A stretch of DNA of 64,000 bases, taken from positions 1 to 64,000 of the forward strand of contig NZ_JAVHUL010000011.1 of the NCBI RefSeq assembly GCF_031085155.1, written 5' to 3'. Origin of the DNA: Mesonia profundi. Its GTDB lineage: Bacteria; Bacteroidota; Bacteroidia; Flavobacteriales; Flavobacteriaceae. A program made the translations under genes and the position numbers. Numbering within the stretch: position 1 is the first letter of the stretch; every line of letters begins with the position of its first letter. The notes under the pieces are model-generated. The model saw only the letters and a program-made list of their open reading frames with translations, ran no database searches and was not told the origin of the DNA. Positions 1 through 8,730 of this stretch are shown here, in pieces.

Positions 1-78
1 TTAGCTCACAGGCATAAAAAACGTTACGGCATCAGCAGGGTGTGTCGTATACTCGGATGTGCTCGCTCTTTATTTTAA
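1..78 (+). other. 3' end of an open frame cut by the window edge, possibly a transposase remnant
   Basis: Frame 1 is open from the first base to a TAA at 76-78 and ends in basic, cysteine-containing residues (YGISRVCRILGCARSLF). The pattern 'ISR-C-x3-G-x2-RS' resembles the start of IS3-type OrfB transposases, but the frame stops exactly where such a protein would continue, so it would be a broken remnant. It could equally be the tail of an unrelated gene or a chance frame. It lies upstream of the thiamine riboswitch and is not part of that operon. Confidence 0.22.
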
Positions 79-144
79 TTTTTGAACTAAACCTCTAAAA
101 ACATGCTCTATTCGATAAGATAATCATTATTTTTGATGTGGCTT

Positions 145-215
145 TAGGGGTATTCTATAAAGAATTGAGACACACCCTTTGAACCTGATTCGGTTAACAC
201 CGGCGTAGGGAAAAG
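145..215 (+). promoter_or_regulatory. TPP riboswitch (thi box)
   Basis: The block from 'ggggta' at 147 through 'ttgaga' near 165-170, 'acccttTGAACCTGATT' at 174-190 and 'ccggcgtagggaa' at 200-212 matches the conserved thi-box layout: the CUGAGA-like internal loop, ACCCUUUGAACCUGAU, and the terminal GGCGUAGGGAA. It sits about 65 bp upstream of thiM and so should control the thiM-thiE-thiD-tenA unit, shutting expression down when thiamine diphosphate is abundant. A weak -33-like TTTG is at 81-84, but no good -7 box follows. Whether control is transcriptional or translational cannot be told by eye. Confidence 0.93.
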
Positions 216-280
216 TTGAAATAATATTTCTTCATATTTTAAAGGAATCATCCTTCAGCCATTTATACTAAAACCCATAA

Positions 281-1087
281 ATGATGAAAGAAAACCTTTG
301 GAAAAATATTACCCAACTTAAAGAAATAACTCCTCTTGTACATAGCATTACCAATTATGTGGTGATGAACAATACTGCCAATGCCTTACTCGCCGCAGGA
401 GCTTCACCTATTATGGCGCATGCGCAACCAGAAATGGAAGATATGCTAACTATTTGCCAAGCCCTAGTGATTAATATAGGTACGCTAGATGAATATTGGG
501 TAACTTCTATGAAAAAAGCCGCACAACAGGCCAACAAGCTCAATAAACCTTGGATATTAGACCCTGTGGGAGCAGGAGCAACACTTTATCGTGATAAGGT
601 GCTATCTGAATTACTTCACTTAAAACCAAGTATTATTCGTGGAAATGCTTCAGAAATTATCGCATTGGCAAAACATAATACTAGCCCAACAAAAGGAGTA
701 GATAGTTCTGCAGAAAGTAATGAAGCTATTGCTGCCGCCCAATTTTTAGTAAAAGAATATCATGCAACAGTTTGTATTTCTGGAGCTACAGATATAATTC
801 TAAATGATAAAAAAGAAATTCATCTCCTTAACGGAAATGAATTGATGTCAAAAATTACCGGAATGGGTTGTACCGCAACCGCTTTAGTAGCTGCTTTTGC
901 TGCCATTATTAAAGATAAAGCCGAAGCCGCAACCTCTGCCATGGCTCTTTTGGGTGTTGTGGGAGAAATCGCCTCAAAAGAAAGTCAGGGACCGGGAAGT
1001 TTACAACTAAATATCTTGGATAAACTTTACGATATTACTGAAACAGAATTTACTTCCACCCTCAAACTAAAAGTAAAACGTGATTAA
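281..1087 (+). CDS. thiM: Hydroxyethylthiazole kinase ThiM
   Basis: The 268-residue product phosphorylates 4-methyl-5-(2-hydroxyethyl)thiazole, the thiazole salvage step of thiamine synthesis. Family signatures are the N-terminal PLVHSITNYVVMNNTANALL block (residues ~18-37), the substrate-loop region GASPIMAHAQPEMEDM, the PWILDPVGAGATLYR segment and the anion-hole/catalytic motif KITGMGCTATALVAA near residue 195. Length is normal for ThiM. Two consecutive ATG codons (281, 284) both fit. It is the first gene behind the TPP riboswitch and overlaps thiE by 8 bp, implying translational coupling. Cytosolic. Confidence 0.95.
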   Translation: MMKENLWKNITQLKEITPLVHSITNYVVMNNTANALLAAGASPIMAHAQPEMEDMLTICQALVINIGTLDEYWVTSMKKAAQQANKLNKPWILDPVGAGATLYRDKVLSELLHLKPSIIRGNASEIIALAKHNTSPTKGVDSSAESNEAIAAAQFLVKEYHATVCISGATDIILNDKKEIHLLNGNELMSKITGMGCTATALVAAFAAIIKDKAEAATSAMALLGVVGEIASKESQGPGSLQLNILDKLYDITETEFTSTLKLKVKRD

Positions 1088-1712
1088 TCCTTTTCCATAT
1101 AAACTGTATTTGGTGATTACTGAAGAAGCCTGTTTGCATGATCATTTTTTAAAGGTAGCTGAACAAGCGGTAAAAGGCGGAGTGGATTTGGTTCAGCTTC
1201 GGGAAAAAGAAACTTCCACAACAGCATTCCAGCAGAAAGCTTTTCAACTAAAAGAAATTTTAGATCGCTATAATGTTCCACTAATTATTAATGACAACCT
1301 AGAAGTAGCCAAAAAAGTTGAAGCATTTGGTGTTCACGTAGGAAGATCAGACCTCCCCCCTACTCAAATCTTACAAAAATGGAAAAATATCAATTGCTTA
1401 GGGTATTCTATTGAGTATGAAAATCAATTGTACACAAAGGAAACTGAAGCCGCAGATTATTTAGGTATAAGTCCGGTTTTTAAAACCCCTACCAAAACAG
1501 ATACCATTACCGAATGGGGATTATCGGGAGTTCGCCACATACGTTCTATAACTCAAAAACCCTTGGTTGCTATTGGGCTAATGAAGGTAGAAAACGCACA
1601 AAAAGTCATTAAAGCTGGAGCTAATTGTCTTGCGGTAGTTTCAGCAATTTGTGCTTCTAAAAACCCAGCAAAAGCTGCAGAACAACTAAGAAACGAAATA
1701 GAAAAAGTATGA
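1080..1712 (+). CDS. thiE: Thiamine-phosphate synthase ThiE
   Basis: The 210-residue TIM-barrel enzyme joins HMP-pyrophosphate and thiazole phosphate into thiamine monophosphate. Recognisable elements are LVQLREKETST (~39-49), PLIINDNLEVA (~68-78), GVHVGRSDLPP (~85-95), YLGISPVFKTPTKTD (~127-141) and AIGLMKVENAQKVIKAGA near residue 170. The chosen start is a GTG at 1080 inside the end of thiM (8-bp overlap). An N-terminal MINPFPYKLYLVI beginning at the first beta strand supports it. The stop overlaps the thiD ATG (ATGA arrangement). Catalytic order in the operon is thiM, thiE, thiD. Confidence 0.94.
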   Translation: MINPFPYKLYLVITEEACLHDHFLKVAEQAVKGGVDLVQLREKETSTTAFQQKAFQLKEILDRYNVPLIINDNLEVAKKVEAFGVHVGRSDLPPTQILQKWKNINCLGYSIEYENQLYTKETEAADYLGISPVFKTPTKTDTITEWGLSGVRHIRSITQKPLVAIGLMKVENAQKVIKAGANCLAVVSAICASKNPAKAAEQLRNEIEKV

Positions 1713-2551
1713 TTCAAAAAAAATATAGGTATCCATCGGTTTTAACCATTGCTGGTTTTGATGGTAGCGGAGGCGCCGGCATTCAAGCAGATATAAAAAC
1801 CATCTCTGCTTTAGGCTGTTACGCCACTTCTGTACTTACGGCTTTACCCATACAAAATACAACTGGGGTAAAATCTATTTTTAGCATTCCTGAAGAAATT
1901 GTAGAAAAGCAATTACAAACTATTTTAGAAGATATTTTTCCCGATGCCGTAAAAATAGGTATGGTGCATACCCCTAAATTAGTTGAAATTATGGTAGGAA
2001 AATTAAAAGAATTTCCGCCATTAGCTATTGTTTTTGATCCTGTAATGGTTGCTACCAGTGGTCATCAATTAATTGAAAACAATACGATACAAACCATTAT
2101 TAAACAATTATTTCCTTTAGCAGATGTGATTACACCTAATTTAGATGAAGCTGAAATTCTGGCTGGCATGAACATTGAAACTGTGAAAGAAATGAAAATT
2201 GCAGGAAAAAAAATTATGCAACTCGGTTGTAAATCTGTACTTCTAAAAGGCGGACATTTAAAAACTAAACAACTTACTTCCCTTTATTTTTTACCTGACG
2301 GAAGTATAGAAAGTTTTGAATTCCCAAAATACGAGACCAATAATACACACGGTTCGGGTTGTACACTTTCTTCGGCAATCGCTTCTTATTTAGCGCAAGG
2401 AAAATCATTACTGGAAGCTGTAAGCTTAGGACAAAAATATATTCATCAGGCTATTTTCCAAGGAAAAGATGTATCTATAGGAAATGGCAACGGACCGGTA
2501 AATCACTTTTTTAACCCTCAAAAACTTATTAAAAATGAAATGGACCGATAA
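1709..2551 (+). CDS. thiD: Hydroxymethylpyrimidine/phosphomethylpyrimidine kinase ThiD
   Basis: The 280-residue ribokinase-fold enzyme phosphorylates HMP and HMP-phosphate to supply the pyrimidine half for ThiE. Diagnostic segments are SVLTIAGFDGSGGAGIQADI (~10-29), FDPVMVATSGHQL (~109-121), TPNLDEAEILAG (~141-152), LLKGGHL, and the C-terminal anion-hole/catalytic motif NNTHGSGCTLSSAIASYLA near residue 212-230. It starts in an ATGA overlap with thiE and its last 17 bases overlap the tenA start codon at 2535, so the four frames form one tightly coupled unit. Cytosolic. Confidence 0.95.
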   Translation: MIQKKYRYPSVLTIAGFDGSGGAGIQADIKTISALGCYATSVLTALPIQNTTGVKSIFSIPEEIVEKQLQTILEDIFPDAVKIGMVHTPKLVEIMVGKLKEFPPLAIVFDPVMVATSGHQLIENNTIQTIIKQLFPLADVITPNLDEAEILAGMNIETVKEMKIAGKKIMQLGCKSVLLKGGHLKTKQLTSLYFLPDGSIESFEFPKYETNNTHGSGCTLSSAIASYLAQGKSLLEAVSLGQKYIHQAIFQGKDVSIGNGNGPVNHFFNPQKLIKNEMDR

Positions 2552-3188
2552 AACATGGAAAAACATAGAGCCTATCTATCAAAAAATCATTGAAATGCCT
2601 TTTATTGAAGAACTTTAAAACGGCACGCTTCCGCTAGAAAAATTTCAATTCTACATGGGACGAGATTCCTTTTATTTAGAAAATTTTGCGAGAAGTTTGG
2701 CATTAATTCGGGCAAGAGCAAAAGGCATTCATCATGCCTTAGATTTTATTCGTTTTGCAGAAGGCGCTATTGTAGCAGAAAAAGCTTTACATGATTCCTA
2801 CTTTCAAGAATTTGGTTTAAAAAATCGTGGACATATTGAACCCACAACACATCATTACATCAATTTCCTTGAAAGTACTTCTGCCTTAGATCAGGTTGAA
2901 GTAGCGATGGCAGCCGTTTTACCTTGCTTTTGGATTTATAAAGAAGTAGGCGATTATATTTATAAAAATCAGTTAACTGAAGAAAATCCTTACCAAAAAT
3001 GAATTGATACCTACGCTGGAGAAGAGTTTGAAGTATTGGTAACTAGAGCCAAAACCATCTGTAATGAAGTAGATAGAAACTGTACAAAGCAGCAACAAGA
3101 AAGAATGACGCAAACCTTTATTGAAGCTAGTAAACTAGAGTTTATGTTTTGGGACGGTGCCTACCAACTTAAAACTTGGGAGGTTTAA
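2535..3188 (+). pseudogene. tenA: tenA (aminopyrimidine aminohydrolase), interrupted by two in-frame stops
   Basis: From ATG 2535 one single frame encodes a full-length (~217-codon) TenA-type thiaminase II, the enzyme that salvages HMP from thiamine breakdown products. The frame is broken by TAA at 2616-2618 (codon 28, where a Lys codon would fit, EEL-x-NGTLP) and TGA at 3000-3002 (codon 156, where Trp is expected, PYQK-x-IDTYAGEEF). Both are explained by single-base changes and there is no frameshift. Remaining TenA hallmarks are intact: ARSLALIRARAKG, LPCFWIYKEVGDYIY with the active-site Cys, and the C-terminal KLEFMFWDGAY with its Glu. A 115-residue internal frame from ATG 2655 cannot make a whole enzyme. 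Either a recent pseudogene or base-call errors. Confidence 0.88.
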
Positions 3189-3317
3189 AAGAAGTTTCCG
3201 TCATTCTGAATTCATTTTCAGTATCTTATACTTTTTAATTTGTAAATCATAAAAAGCACTTGATCAAATTCAGACTGTCGGAACTATTCTTCTTAGAGCA
3301 CCTCTGCCTTTCCTTTA

Positions 3318-3917
3318 TTATTTATTTATTTTATCGGCGATTTCTAATGTTCTCTTAACCTGAAATGAAATGGCTTGTCGTTGTTTTCCATTGAGATTGC
3401 TTCCCCCCACAATACTAAAACCATAAGGATTACCTCCTGTTTCAAAAATCACAGGATCGGCATACCCTGGAGCTGCAATAATTGCTCCCCAGTGCATCAT
3501 TGTTTTGTAAAGTGAAAGTAAAGTACCTTCCTGTCCGCCATGCAGGTTGGCAGCACTTGTCATTCCACTTACAACTTTATTGACTAATTTACCGTTTTGC
3601 CAAAGCCCACCAGTGGCATCGATTAAACTCTTAACTTGTGAAGGAGCATCTCCATAACGAGTAGGAAAGCTAAAAATAATAGCATCTGCCCAATCGAGGT
3701 CATCTACCGTTGCGGTTGTTATTTCTTTGGTTTCTTTATAATGATTGTACCATTCTTCATTTTCTTTAATCACTTTTTCGGGTACGGTTTCTTCTACTCT
3801 TCGAAAACGAATTTTTTCAACACCTACATCTTTCGCCGCAGTTTCTGCTTCCTTTGCTAATTGATAATTGGTTCCTGTAGAGCTATAATATATAATAGCT
3901 AATTTTAGATTTTTCAT
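3318..3917 (-). CDS. wrbA: WrbA-type NAD(P)H:quinone oxidoreductase (flavodoxin family)
   Basis: The 199-residue product has the FMN phosphate loop YYSSTGTNYQLA at the N-terminus (~10-21), AIIFSFPTRYGDAPSQVKSL around residues 83-103 and the WrbA-type TSAANLHGGQEGTLLSLYKTMMHWG block (~119-143) that distinguishes type IV quinone oxidoreductases from short flavodoxins. Known members are tetrameric FMN enzymes that reduce quinones by two electrons. It faces tenA and stands alone. The 5' side holds no recognisable Bacteroidota promoter. Cytosolic. Confidence 0.9.
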   Translation of the reverse strand: MKNLKLAIIYYSSTGTNYQLAKEAETAAKDVGVEKIRFRRVEETVPEKVIKENEEWYNHYKETKEITTATVDDLDWADAIIFSFPTRYGDAPSQVKSLIDATGGLWQNGKLVNKVVSGMTSAANLHGGQEGTLLSLYKTMMHWGAIIAAPGYADPVIFETGGNPYGFSIVGGSNLNGKQRQAISFQVKRTLEIADKINK

Positions 3918-4273
3918 AGTTTATTTTCTTTCAAAATACTATAAAACTATGGTTTTAAAAGAAAAACAACCTTTAAAACTTTTATAAAAAATCATTATTG
4001 TCTTGCAAAGAAAAAAGATTGCTTCGTTTTTAGAGTCAAAAATCAAGACTTAAGGTTAAGTATTTAACAAACAACATTCACATAAAAATGTGATTGTAAC
4101 TTTATTTTTTTTCAAGAAAAGTCTTAAAAAACAATTCTGCGTGCTGGCTAGCAATTATTCTTCTAAGCCTTATATACAGCAAAATAGATTTAAAAATCTT
4201 ATTACAAATAAACTTAAAACCTTTCTTTCCTCATTTCTTACTTAATTTGTACTTTTAGAAAAAAGTTTACATC
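3918..4273. other. 356-bp intergenic region between divergent genes
   Basis: Very AT-rich spacer between the WrbA-type gene and the cobalamin adenosyltransferase. It contains a small hairpin at 4079-4092 (CACAT/ATGTG) and another at 4189-4200 (GATTT/AAATC). A weak promoter-like TACTTTTA lies at 4250-4257, 16 bp before the ATG at 4274, with only a poor -33 match. I see no cobalamin riboswitch (B12 box) despite the downstream gene, and no coding sequence. Confidence 0.5.
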
Positions 4274-4849
4274 ATGAAAATATACACCAAAACAGGAGAT
4301 AAAGGCAGCACGGCTTTATTTGGGGGAACTCGCGTTCCTAAACACCACATTCGCATTGAAAGTTACGGTACGATAGATGAGCTTAATGCTTACATCGGTC
4401 TTATAAAAGACCAAGAAATAGACGAAGCATTAAAAAACGATTTAAAGAAAATACAAAATAATCTCTTTACGCTTGGCGCGGAATTAGCCACAGATCCTAA
4501 AAAAGCACAATTTAAAAATGGAAAAGAACGCCTGAACATCGTGAAAGTCAAAGAAGCTGAAATTCAGTTTTTAGAGGATCAAATAGATGCGATGAATCAA
4601 GACCTGCCGCAGATGACAAATTTTATTCTTCCAGGCGGACATACAACGGTGTCATATTGTCACATTGCGCGTTGTGTTTGCCGTAGAGCCGAACGTTTAG
4701 CTGCCGCTTTAAATGAAGTAGAGCCATTTGAAGCCTACATTCTACAATATATCAACCGTCTATCTGACTACCTCTTTGTGCTGGCACGAAAGTTGTCTAA
4801 AGACCTACAAGTAGAAGAAATAAAGTGGATTCCTACAAAAGAAAATTGA
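4274..4849 (+). CDS. PduO-type ATP:cob(I)alamin adenosyltransferase
   Basis: The 191-residue protein makes adenosylcobalamin from cob(I)alamin and ATP. PduO-family signatures are the N-terminal ATP-binding KIYTKTGDKGSTALFGG (~2-18), RIESYGTIDELNAYIGL (~27-43), the LPGGHTTVSYCHIARCVCRR region (~118-137) with the conserved R-x3-RRAER motif, and NRLSDYLFVLAR near 155-166. It is monocistronic between AT-rich spacers. Its likely client is methylmalonyl-CoA mutase, whose chaperone MeaB is encoded 9 kb downstream at 14212. No B12 riboswitch is visible upstream. Confidence 0.93.
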   Translation: MKIYTKTGDKGSTALFGGTRVPKHHIRIESYGTIDELNAYIGLIKDQEIDEALKNDLKKIQNNLFTLGAELATDPKKAQFKNGKERLNIVKVKEAEIQFLEDQIDAMNQDLPQMTNFILPGGHTTVSYCHIARCVCRRAERLAAALNEVEPFEAYILQYINRLSDYLFVLARKLSKDLQVEEIKWIPTKEN

Positions 4850-4922
4850 TCCATTCGAGTTGTTGATGTAACATCAAAAACATAAGTTCTTAATATTAAT
4901 GTTGAAATAATAGATTTTTTTC

Positions 4923-4952
4923 TTGTCATTTACAATTAAAAATTTATTTTTG
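4923..4952 (+). promoter_or_regulatory. Bacteroidota-type promoter for the DUF2795 gene
   Basis: A -33 TTG at 4923-4925 is followed after 19 nt by TATTTTTG at 4945-4952, matching the -7 consensus TAnnTTTG of the Bacteroidota primary sigma factor. Transcription would begin near 4958-4960, about 16 nt before the ATG at 4976. Confidence 0.65.
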
Positions 4953-4975
4953 CAAAAAACTAAACACAGTATCAG

Positions 4976-5197
4976 ATGTATTGGACATTAGAATTAGCAT
5001 CCTATTTAAGTGATGCTCCCTGGCCGGCAACTAAAGATGAGTTAATCGATTATGCAATTAGAACAGGTGCTCCACTAGAAGTAGTAGAGAACTTGCAGTC
5101 TATTGAAGATGAAGGAGATTCTTACGATTCTATCGAAGAAATTTGGCCAGATTACCCTACAGACGAAGATTATCTTTGGAATGAAGATGAATATTAA
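4976..5197 (+). CDS. DUF2795 family small acidic protein
   Basis: A 73-residue cytosolic protein starting MYWTLELASYLSDAPWPATKDELIDYAIRTGAP, typical of the DUF2795 family found upstream of secA in flavobacteria. The second half (~46-73) is strongly acidic (EDEGDSYDSIEEIWPDYPTDEDYLW). No catalytic motif is apparent and the function is unknown. It has its own promoter (4923-4952) and terminator (5219-5248), so it is probably transcribed as a short abundant monocistronic message rather than with secA. Confidence 0.88.
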   Translation: MYWTLELASYLSDAPWPATKDELIDYAIRTGAPLEVVENLQSIEDEGDSYDSIEEIWPDYPTDEDYLWNEDEY

Positions 5198-5218
5198 ATA
5201 ACACGCAAAAATATCAAT

Positions 5219-5248
5219 AAAAAAGTCTCTTTTAGAGGCTTTTTTTTT
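5219..5248 (+). terminator. Rho-independent terminator after the DUF2795 gene
   Basis: AGTCTC at 5224-5229 pairs with GAGGCT at 5235-5240 (one G-U pair), flanked by six A and eight T. Located 22 bp after the stop codon. Confidence 0.85.
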
Positions 5249-5251
5249 GCG

Positions 5252-5259
5252 TAACTTTG
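5252..5259 (+). promoter_or_regulatory. Probable -7 box of the secA promoter
   Basis: TAACTTTG matches TAnnTTTG 27 bp before the secA ATG. The matching -33 position falls inside the preceding terminator (TTTTA around 5230-5234), so the terminator and promoter would overlap. Confidence 0.45.
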
Positions 5260-5285
5260 AAACATAAATAAATAAAAAACAACTT

Positions 5286-8200
5286 ATGAGTTTTTTAGAC
5301 TCCGTATTAAAAGTATTTGTTGGTGACAAGTCGAAAAAAGACGTAAATGCCATGCAACCTACCGTCAATCAAATTAAAGCTTTAGAAGCTGAATTCGAGA
5401 AATTATCTATTGACGAATTGAGGGCAAAAACCACTAGTTTTAAGCAAAAGATTGCCGATGCTACCAAAAGCATCCATAAAGAAATAACCACCTTAAAGGA
5501 AGAAGCAGAAGCTTCTACCGATATTACCCGAAAAGAAGACATCTACGCTCAAATAGATGCCTTAGAGCAAAAAGAGCTCGAAGCTTCAGAGGCTATTTTA
5601 AACGACATTCTTCCCGAAGCTTTTGCTACCGTTAAAGAAACGGCCAAAAGATTTTTCCATAACGAAACCTTAGAAGTTACGGCAAGCGAATATGACCGTG
5701 AACTTTCTGCCACCAAAGAATATGTCAGCTTAAAAGAAGATAAAGCACTTTGGGCAAACACTTGGGATGCTGCAGGAAAACAAGTGAAGTGGGATATGAT
5801 TCACTACGACGTACAGCTTATTGGTGGAATTGCGATGCATCAAGGTAAAATTGCCGAGATGCACACCGGAGAAGGAAAAACCTTAGTGGCAACGCTTCCT
5901 ATGTACTTAAATGCGTTAACTGGCAGAGGAGTGCATTTGGTGACGGTAAACGATTACTTAGCCAAACGTGATAGCGCGTGGATGGCTCCTATATTTCAAT
6001 TTCATGGCCTTACGGTAGATTGTATAGATTACCACAGACCTAATTCTGCTGCAAGAAGAGCGGCTTATAATGCAGACATTACTTACGGTACCAACAACGA
6101 ATTTGGTTTTGATTACCTAAGAGATAATATGAGTCACGCTCCAAACGATTTGGTGCAACGCCCACATAACTACGCCATCGTTGATGAGGTCGATTCAGTT
6201 TTGATTGATGATGCGCGTACCCCTTTAATTATTTCTGGACCGGTTCCCAAAGGAGATGTACACGAATTTGATGCCTTAAAGCCTCAAATTTCTAAAATTG
6301 TAGAAGTACAGCGTAAATATCTAGTAGGTGTTTTGGCCGAAGCTAAAAAACTAATCGCTGCAGGAGATACCAAAGAAGGAGGATTCTTATTGTTACGCGT
6401 TTACCGCGGATTGCCTAAAAACAAAGCTTTAATCAAGTTTTTAAGTGAGGACGGAATCAAACAACTGCTTCAGAAGACAGAAAATCATTACATGCAAGAT
6501 AACAATCGCGAAATGCCTAAGGTAGATGAGGATTTGTATTTTGTCATTGAAGAGAAAAATAATCAGATAGATCTTTCCGATAAAGGAGTTGAATTCCTTT
6601 CAGGAAAAGAAGATCCAGATTTCTTCGTAATGCCAGAAATTGGTATGGAAGTTTCTAAGATTGAAAACTTAAATCTTTCTAAGGAAGAAGAAGTAGAAAA
6701 GAAAGAAGAACTCTTCCGCGATTACAGCGTAAAAAGTGAACGTATCCACACGCTTAGACAATTATTAAAAGCTTACACCCTATTCGAAAACAATACCGAA
6801 TATGTGGTGATGGAAAACAAAGTGAAAATTGTAGATGAGCAAACCGGTCGTATTATGGATGGGCGTCGTTATAGTGACGGACTACACCAAGCGATTGAAG
6901 CAAAAGAAAATGTAAAGATTGAAGATGCTACGCAAACTTTTGCTACCGTAACCCTTCAAAACTACTTTAGAATGTACCACAAGTTATCTGGAATGACAGG
7001 TACAGCGGTTACAGAAGCAGGAGAATTCTGGGAGATTTATGAATTGGATGTCGTAGAGATTCCTACCAACCGTCCTATTGCTAGATTTGATAGAGAAGAT
7101 TTAGTTTACAAAACTAAACGGGAGAAATACAACGCCGTTATTGAAGAAGTAACTAAACTTTCTCAAGCAGGCAGGCCCGTATTAATTGGTACTACCTCGG
7201 TAGAGATTTCTGAATTATTAAGTAGAATGCTTAAGATAAGAAATGTACCTCACAACGTATTAAATGCGAAATTACACAAGAAAGAAGCCGATATTGTGGA
7301 AGAGGCCGGTAAATCTGGTATTGTAACCATTGCCACCAATATGGCAGGTCGTGGTACCGATATTAAGTTGAGTAACGAAGTGAAAAAAGCCGGTGGGTTA
7401 GCGATTATTGGTACAGAGCGTCACGATTCTAGACGTGTAGATAGACAGTTAAGAGGTCGTGCTGGACGTCAAGGAGATCCAGGAAGTTCTCAGTTTTACG
7501 TTTCTTTAGAAGACAATTTAATGCGTCTTTTTGGAAGTGAGCGTATCGCTAAGTTAATGGATAGAATGGGACTTGAGGAAGGAGAAGTGATTCAACACGG
7601 GATGATTTCTAAATCTATAGAACGTGCCCAAAAGAAAGTAGAGGAGAATAACTTTGGCGTTCGTAAGCGTTTACTGGAGTATGATGATGTGATGAACGCA
7701 CAACGTGAGGTGATTTACAAACGTCGTTATCACGCTTTATTTGGCGAGCGTCTTCGGGTGGATTTGGCCAATATGATTTACGATATTTCGGAATCGATTA
7801 CGGAAAGCAATAAAAATGCAGCCGACTTTAAGAATTTTGAGTTTGAATTGATTCGTTACTTCTCTATGGATTCTCCTGTAGATGAAAAAGAGTTTGAAAA
7901 AACAAAAATTCAGGAGTTAGCCGGAAAAGTATACAAAGCTGCTTACGCTAATTATGAAGAGCGTATGAAGCGAAATGCCGAATTGGCTTTTCCTGTAATT
8001 AAGCAAGTGTACGAACAGCAAGGAAACAAGTTTGAACGGATAGGAGTTCCTTTCTCTGACGGACAAAAAACGCTTCAGGTAGCCACCAACCTAGAAAAAG
8101 CCTACGAAACTGAAGGTAGACAGTTGGTGAGTGACTTTGAGAAGAATATTACCTTAGCCATTATTGATGATGCTTGGAAAACGCATTTAAGAAAAATGGA

Positions 8201-8642
8201 TGAGTTAAAGCAAAGTGTTCAATTGGCGGTACACGAACAAAAAGATCCTTTATTGATTTATAAATTTGAGGCTTTTGAATTGTTTAAAGGCATGCTTGAT
8301 GAAGTCAACAAAGAGGTAATTTCGTTCTTATTTAAAGGAGAAATTCCTCAACAAGAAACACAAATTCAAGAAGCTGCAGATGCAAAGCCAAAAGAGAACT
8401 TAGAAACCAGTAAGGAGGATATTCCTAATATGGATGAAAGAGCTGCACAAAATCGTTCTGCAGGAGAACAGGCTAGCCAAAAGCAACCAGTCACCGAAAC
8501 CATCGTTAGAGAACAACCTAAAATTGGTAGAAACGATAAAGTGACGATTAAAAATGTGATGTCTGGCGAAAGCAAGTCTTTAAAATACAAGCAAGCCATT
8601 CCTCTACTGGAAAAAGGAGAGTGGGTACTTACTGATCATTAA
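5286..8642 (+). CDS. secA: Preprotein translocase ATPase SecA
   Basis: The 1118-residue motor drives unfolded proteins through SecYEG. Walker A MHTGEGKT is at ~192-199, followed by VTVNDYLAKRD (motif Ia), YAIVDEVDSVLIDDARTPL (DEVD Walker B), the MTGTA motif and IATNMAGRGTDIKL with RGRAGRQGDPG (motifs V/VI). The length exceeds the E. coli enzyme because of an N-terminal helical extension (~60-105) and an insertion around residues 340-480, both usual in Bacteroidota. The C-terminus lacks the Cys/His zinc-binding tail of proteobacterial SecA and instead ends IKNVMSGESKSLKYKQAIPL then GEWVLTDH. Cytoplasm/inner-membrane face. Followed by its own terminator. Confidence 0.97.
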   Translation: MSFLDSVLKVFVGDKSKKDVNAMQPTVNQIKALEAEFEKLSIDELRAKTTSFKQKIADATKSIHKEITTLKEEAEASTDITRKEDIYAQIDALEQKELEASEAILNDILPEAFATVKETAKRFFHNETLEVTASEYDRELSATKEYVSLKEDKALWANTWDAAGKQVKWDMIHYDVQLIGGIAMHQGKIAEMHTGEGKTLVATLPMYLNALTGRGVHLVTVNDYLAKRDSAWMAPIFQFHGLTVDCIDYHRPNSAARRAAYNADITYGTNNEFGFDYLRDNMSHAPNDLVQRPHNYAIVDEVDSVLIDDARTPLIISGPVPKGDVHEFDALKPQISKIVEVQRKYLVGVLAEAKKLIAAGDTKEGGFLLLRVYRGLPKNKALIKFLSEDGIKQLLQKTENHYMQDNNREMPKVDEDLYFVIEEKNNQIDLSDKGVEFLSGKEDPDFFVMPEIGMEVSKIENLNLSKEEEVEKKEELFRDYSVKSERIHTLRQLLKAYTLFENNTEYVVMENKVKIVDEQTGRIMDGRRYSDGLHQAIEAKENVKIEDATQTFATVTLQNYFRMYHKLSGMTGTAVTEAGEFWEIYELDVVEIPTNRPIARFDREDLVYKTKREKYNAVIEEVTKLSQAGRPVLIGTTSVEISELLSRMLKIRNVPHNVLNAKLHKKEADIVEEAGKSGIVTIATNMAGRGTDIKLSNEVKKAGGLAIIGTERHDSRRVDRQLRGRAGRQGDPGSSQFYVSLEDNLMRLFGSERIAKLMDRMGLEEGEVIQHGMISKSIERAQKKVEENNFGVRKRLLEYDDVMNAQREVIYKRRYHALFGERLRVDLANMIYDISESITESNKNAADFKNFEFELIRYFSMDSPVDEKEFEKTKIQELAGKVYKAAYANYEERMKRNAELAFPVIKQVYEQQGNKFERIGVPFSDGQKTLQVATNLEKAYETEGRQLVSDFEKNITLAIIDDAWKTHLRKMDELKQSVQLAVHEQKDPLLIYKFEAFELFKGMLDEVNKEVISFLFKGEIPQQETQIQEAADAKPKENLETSKEDIPNMDERAAQNRSAGEQASQKQPVTETIVREQPKIGRNDKVTIKNVMSGESKSLKYKQAIPLLEKGEWVLTDH

Positions 8643-8664
8643 TTTTTGTAATGATATAAATCTT

Positions 8665-8698
8665 TAAAAAATCCCAATTGATACGATTGGGGTTTTTT
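8665..8698 (+). terminator. Rho-independent terminator after secA
   Basis: CCCAAT at 8673-8678 pairs with ATTGGG at 8686-8691 around a 7-nt loop, with A-rich and T-rich flanks. Confidence 0.88.
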
Positions 8699-8730
8699 AT
8701 TTACTTTTAACTTTTAATTCAATCGCTAGC

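Noticed and set aside
3918-4273. Possible cobalamin riboswitch before the adenosyltransferase gene
   Set aside because: No B12 box or GC-rich structured core was found; the region is uniformly AT-rich with small hairpins only.
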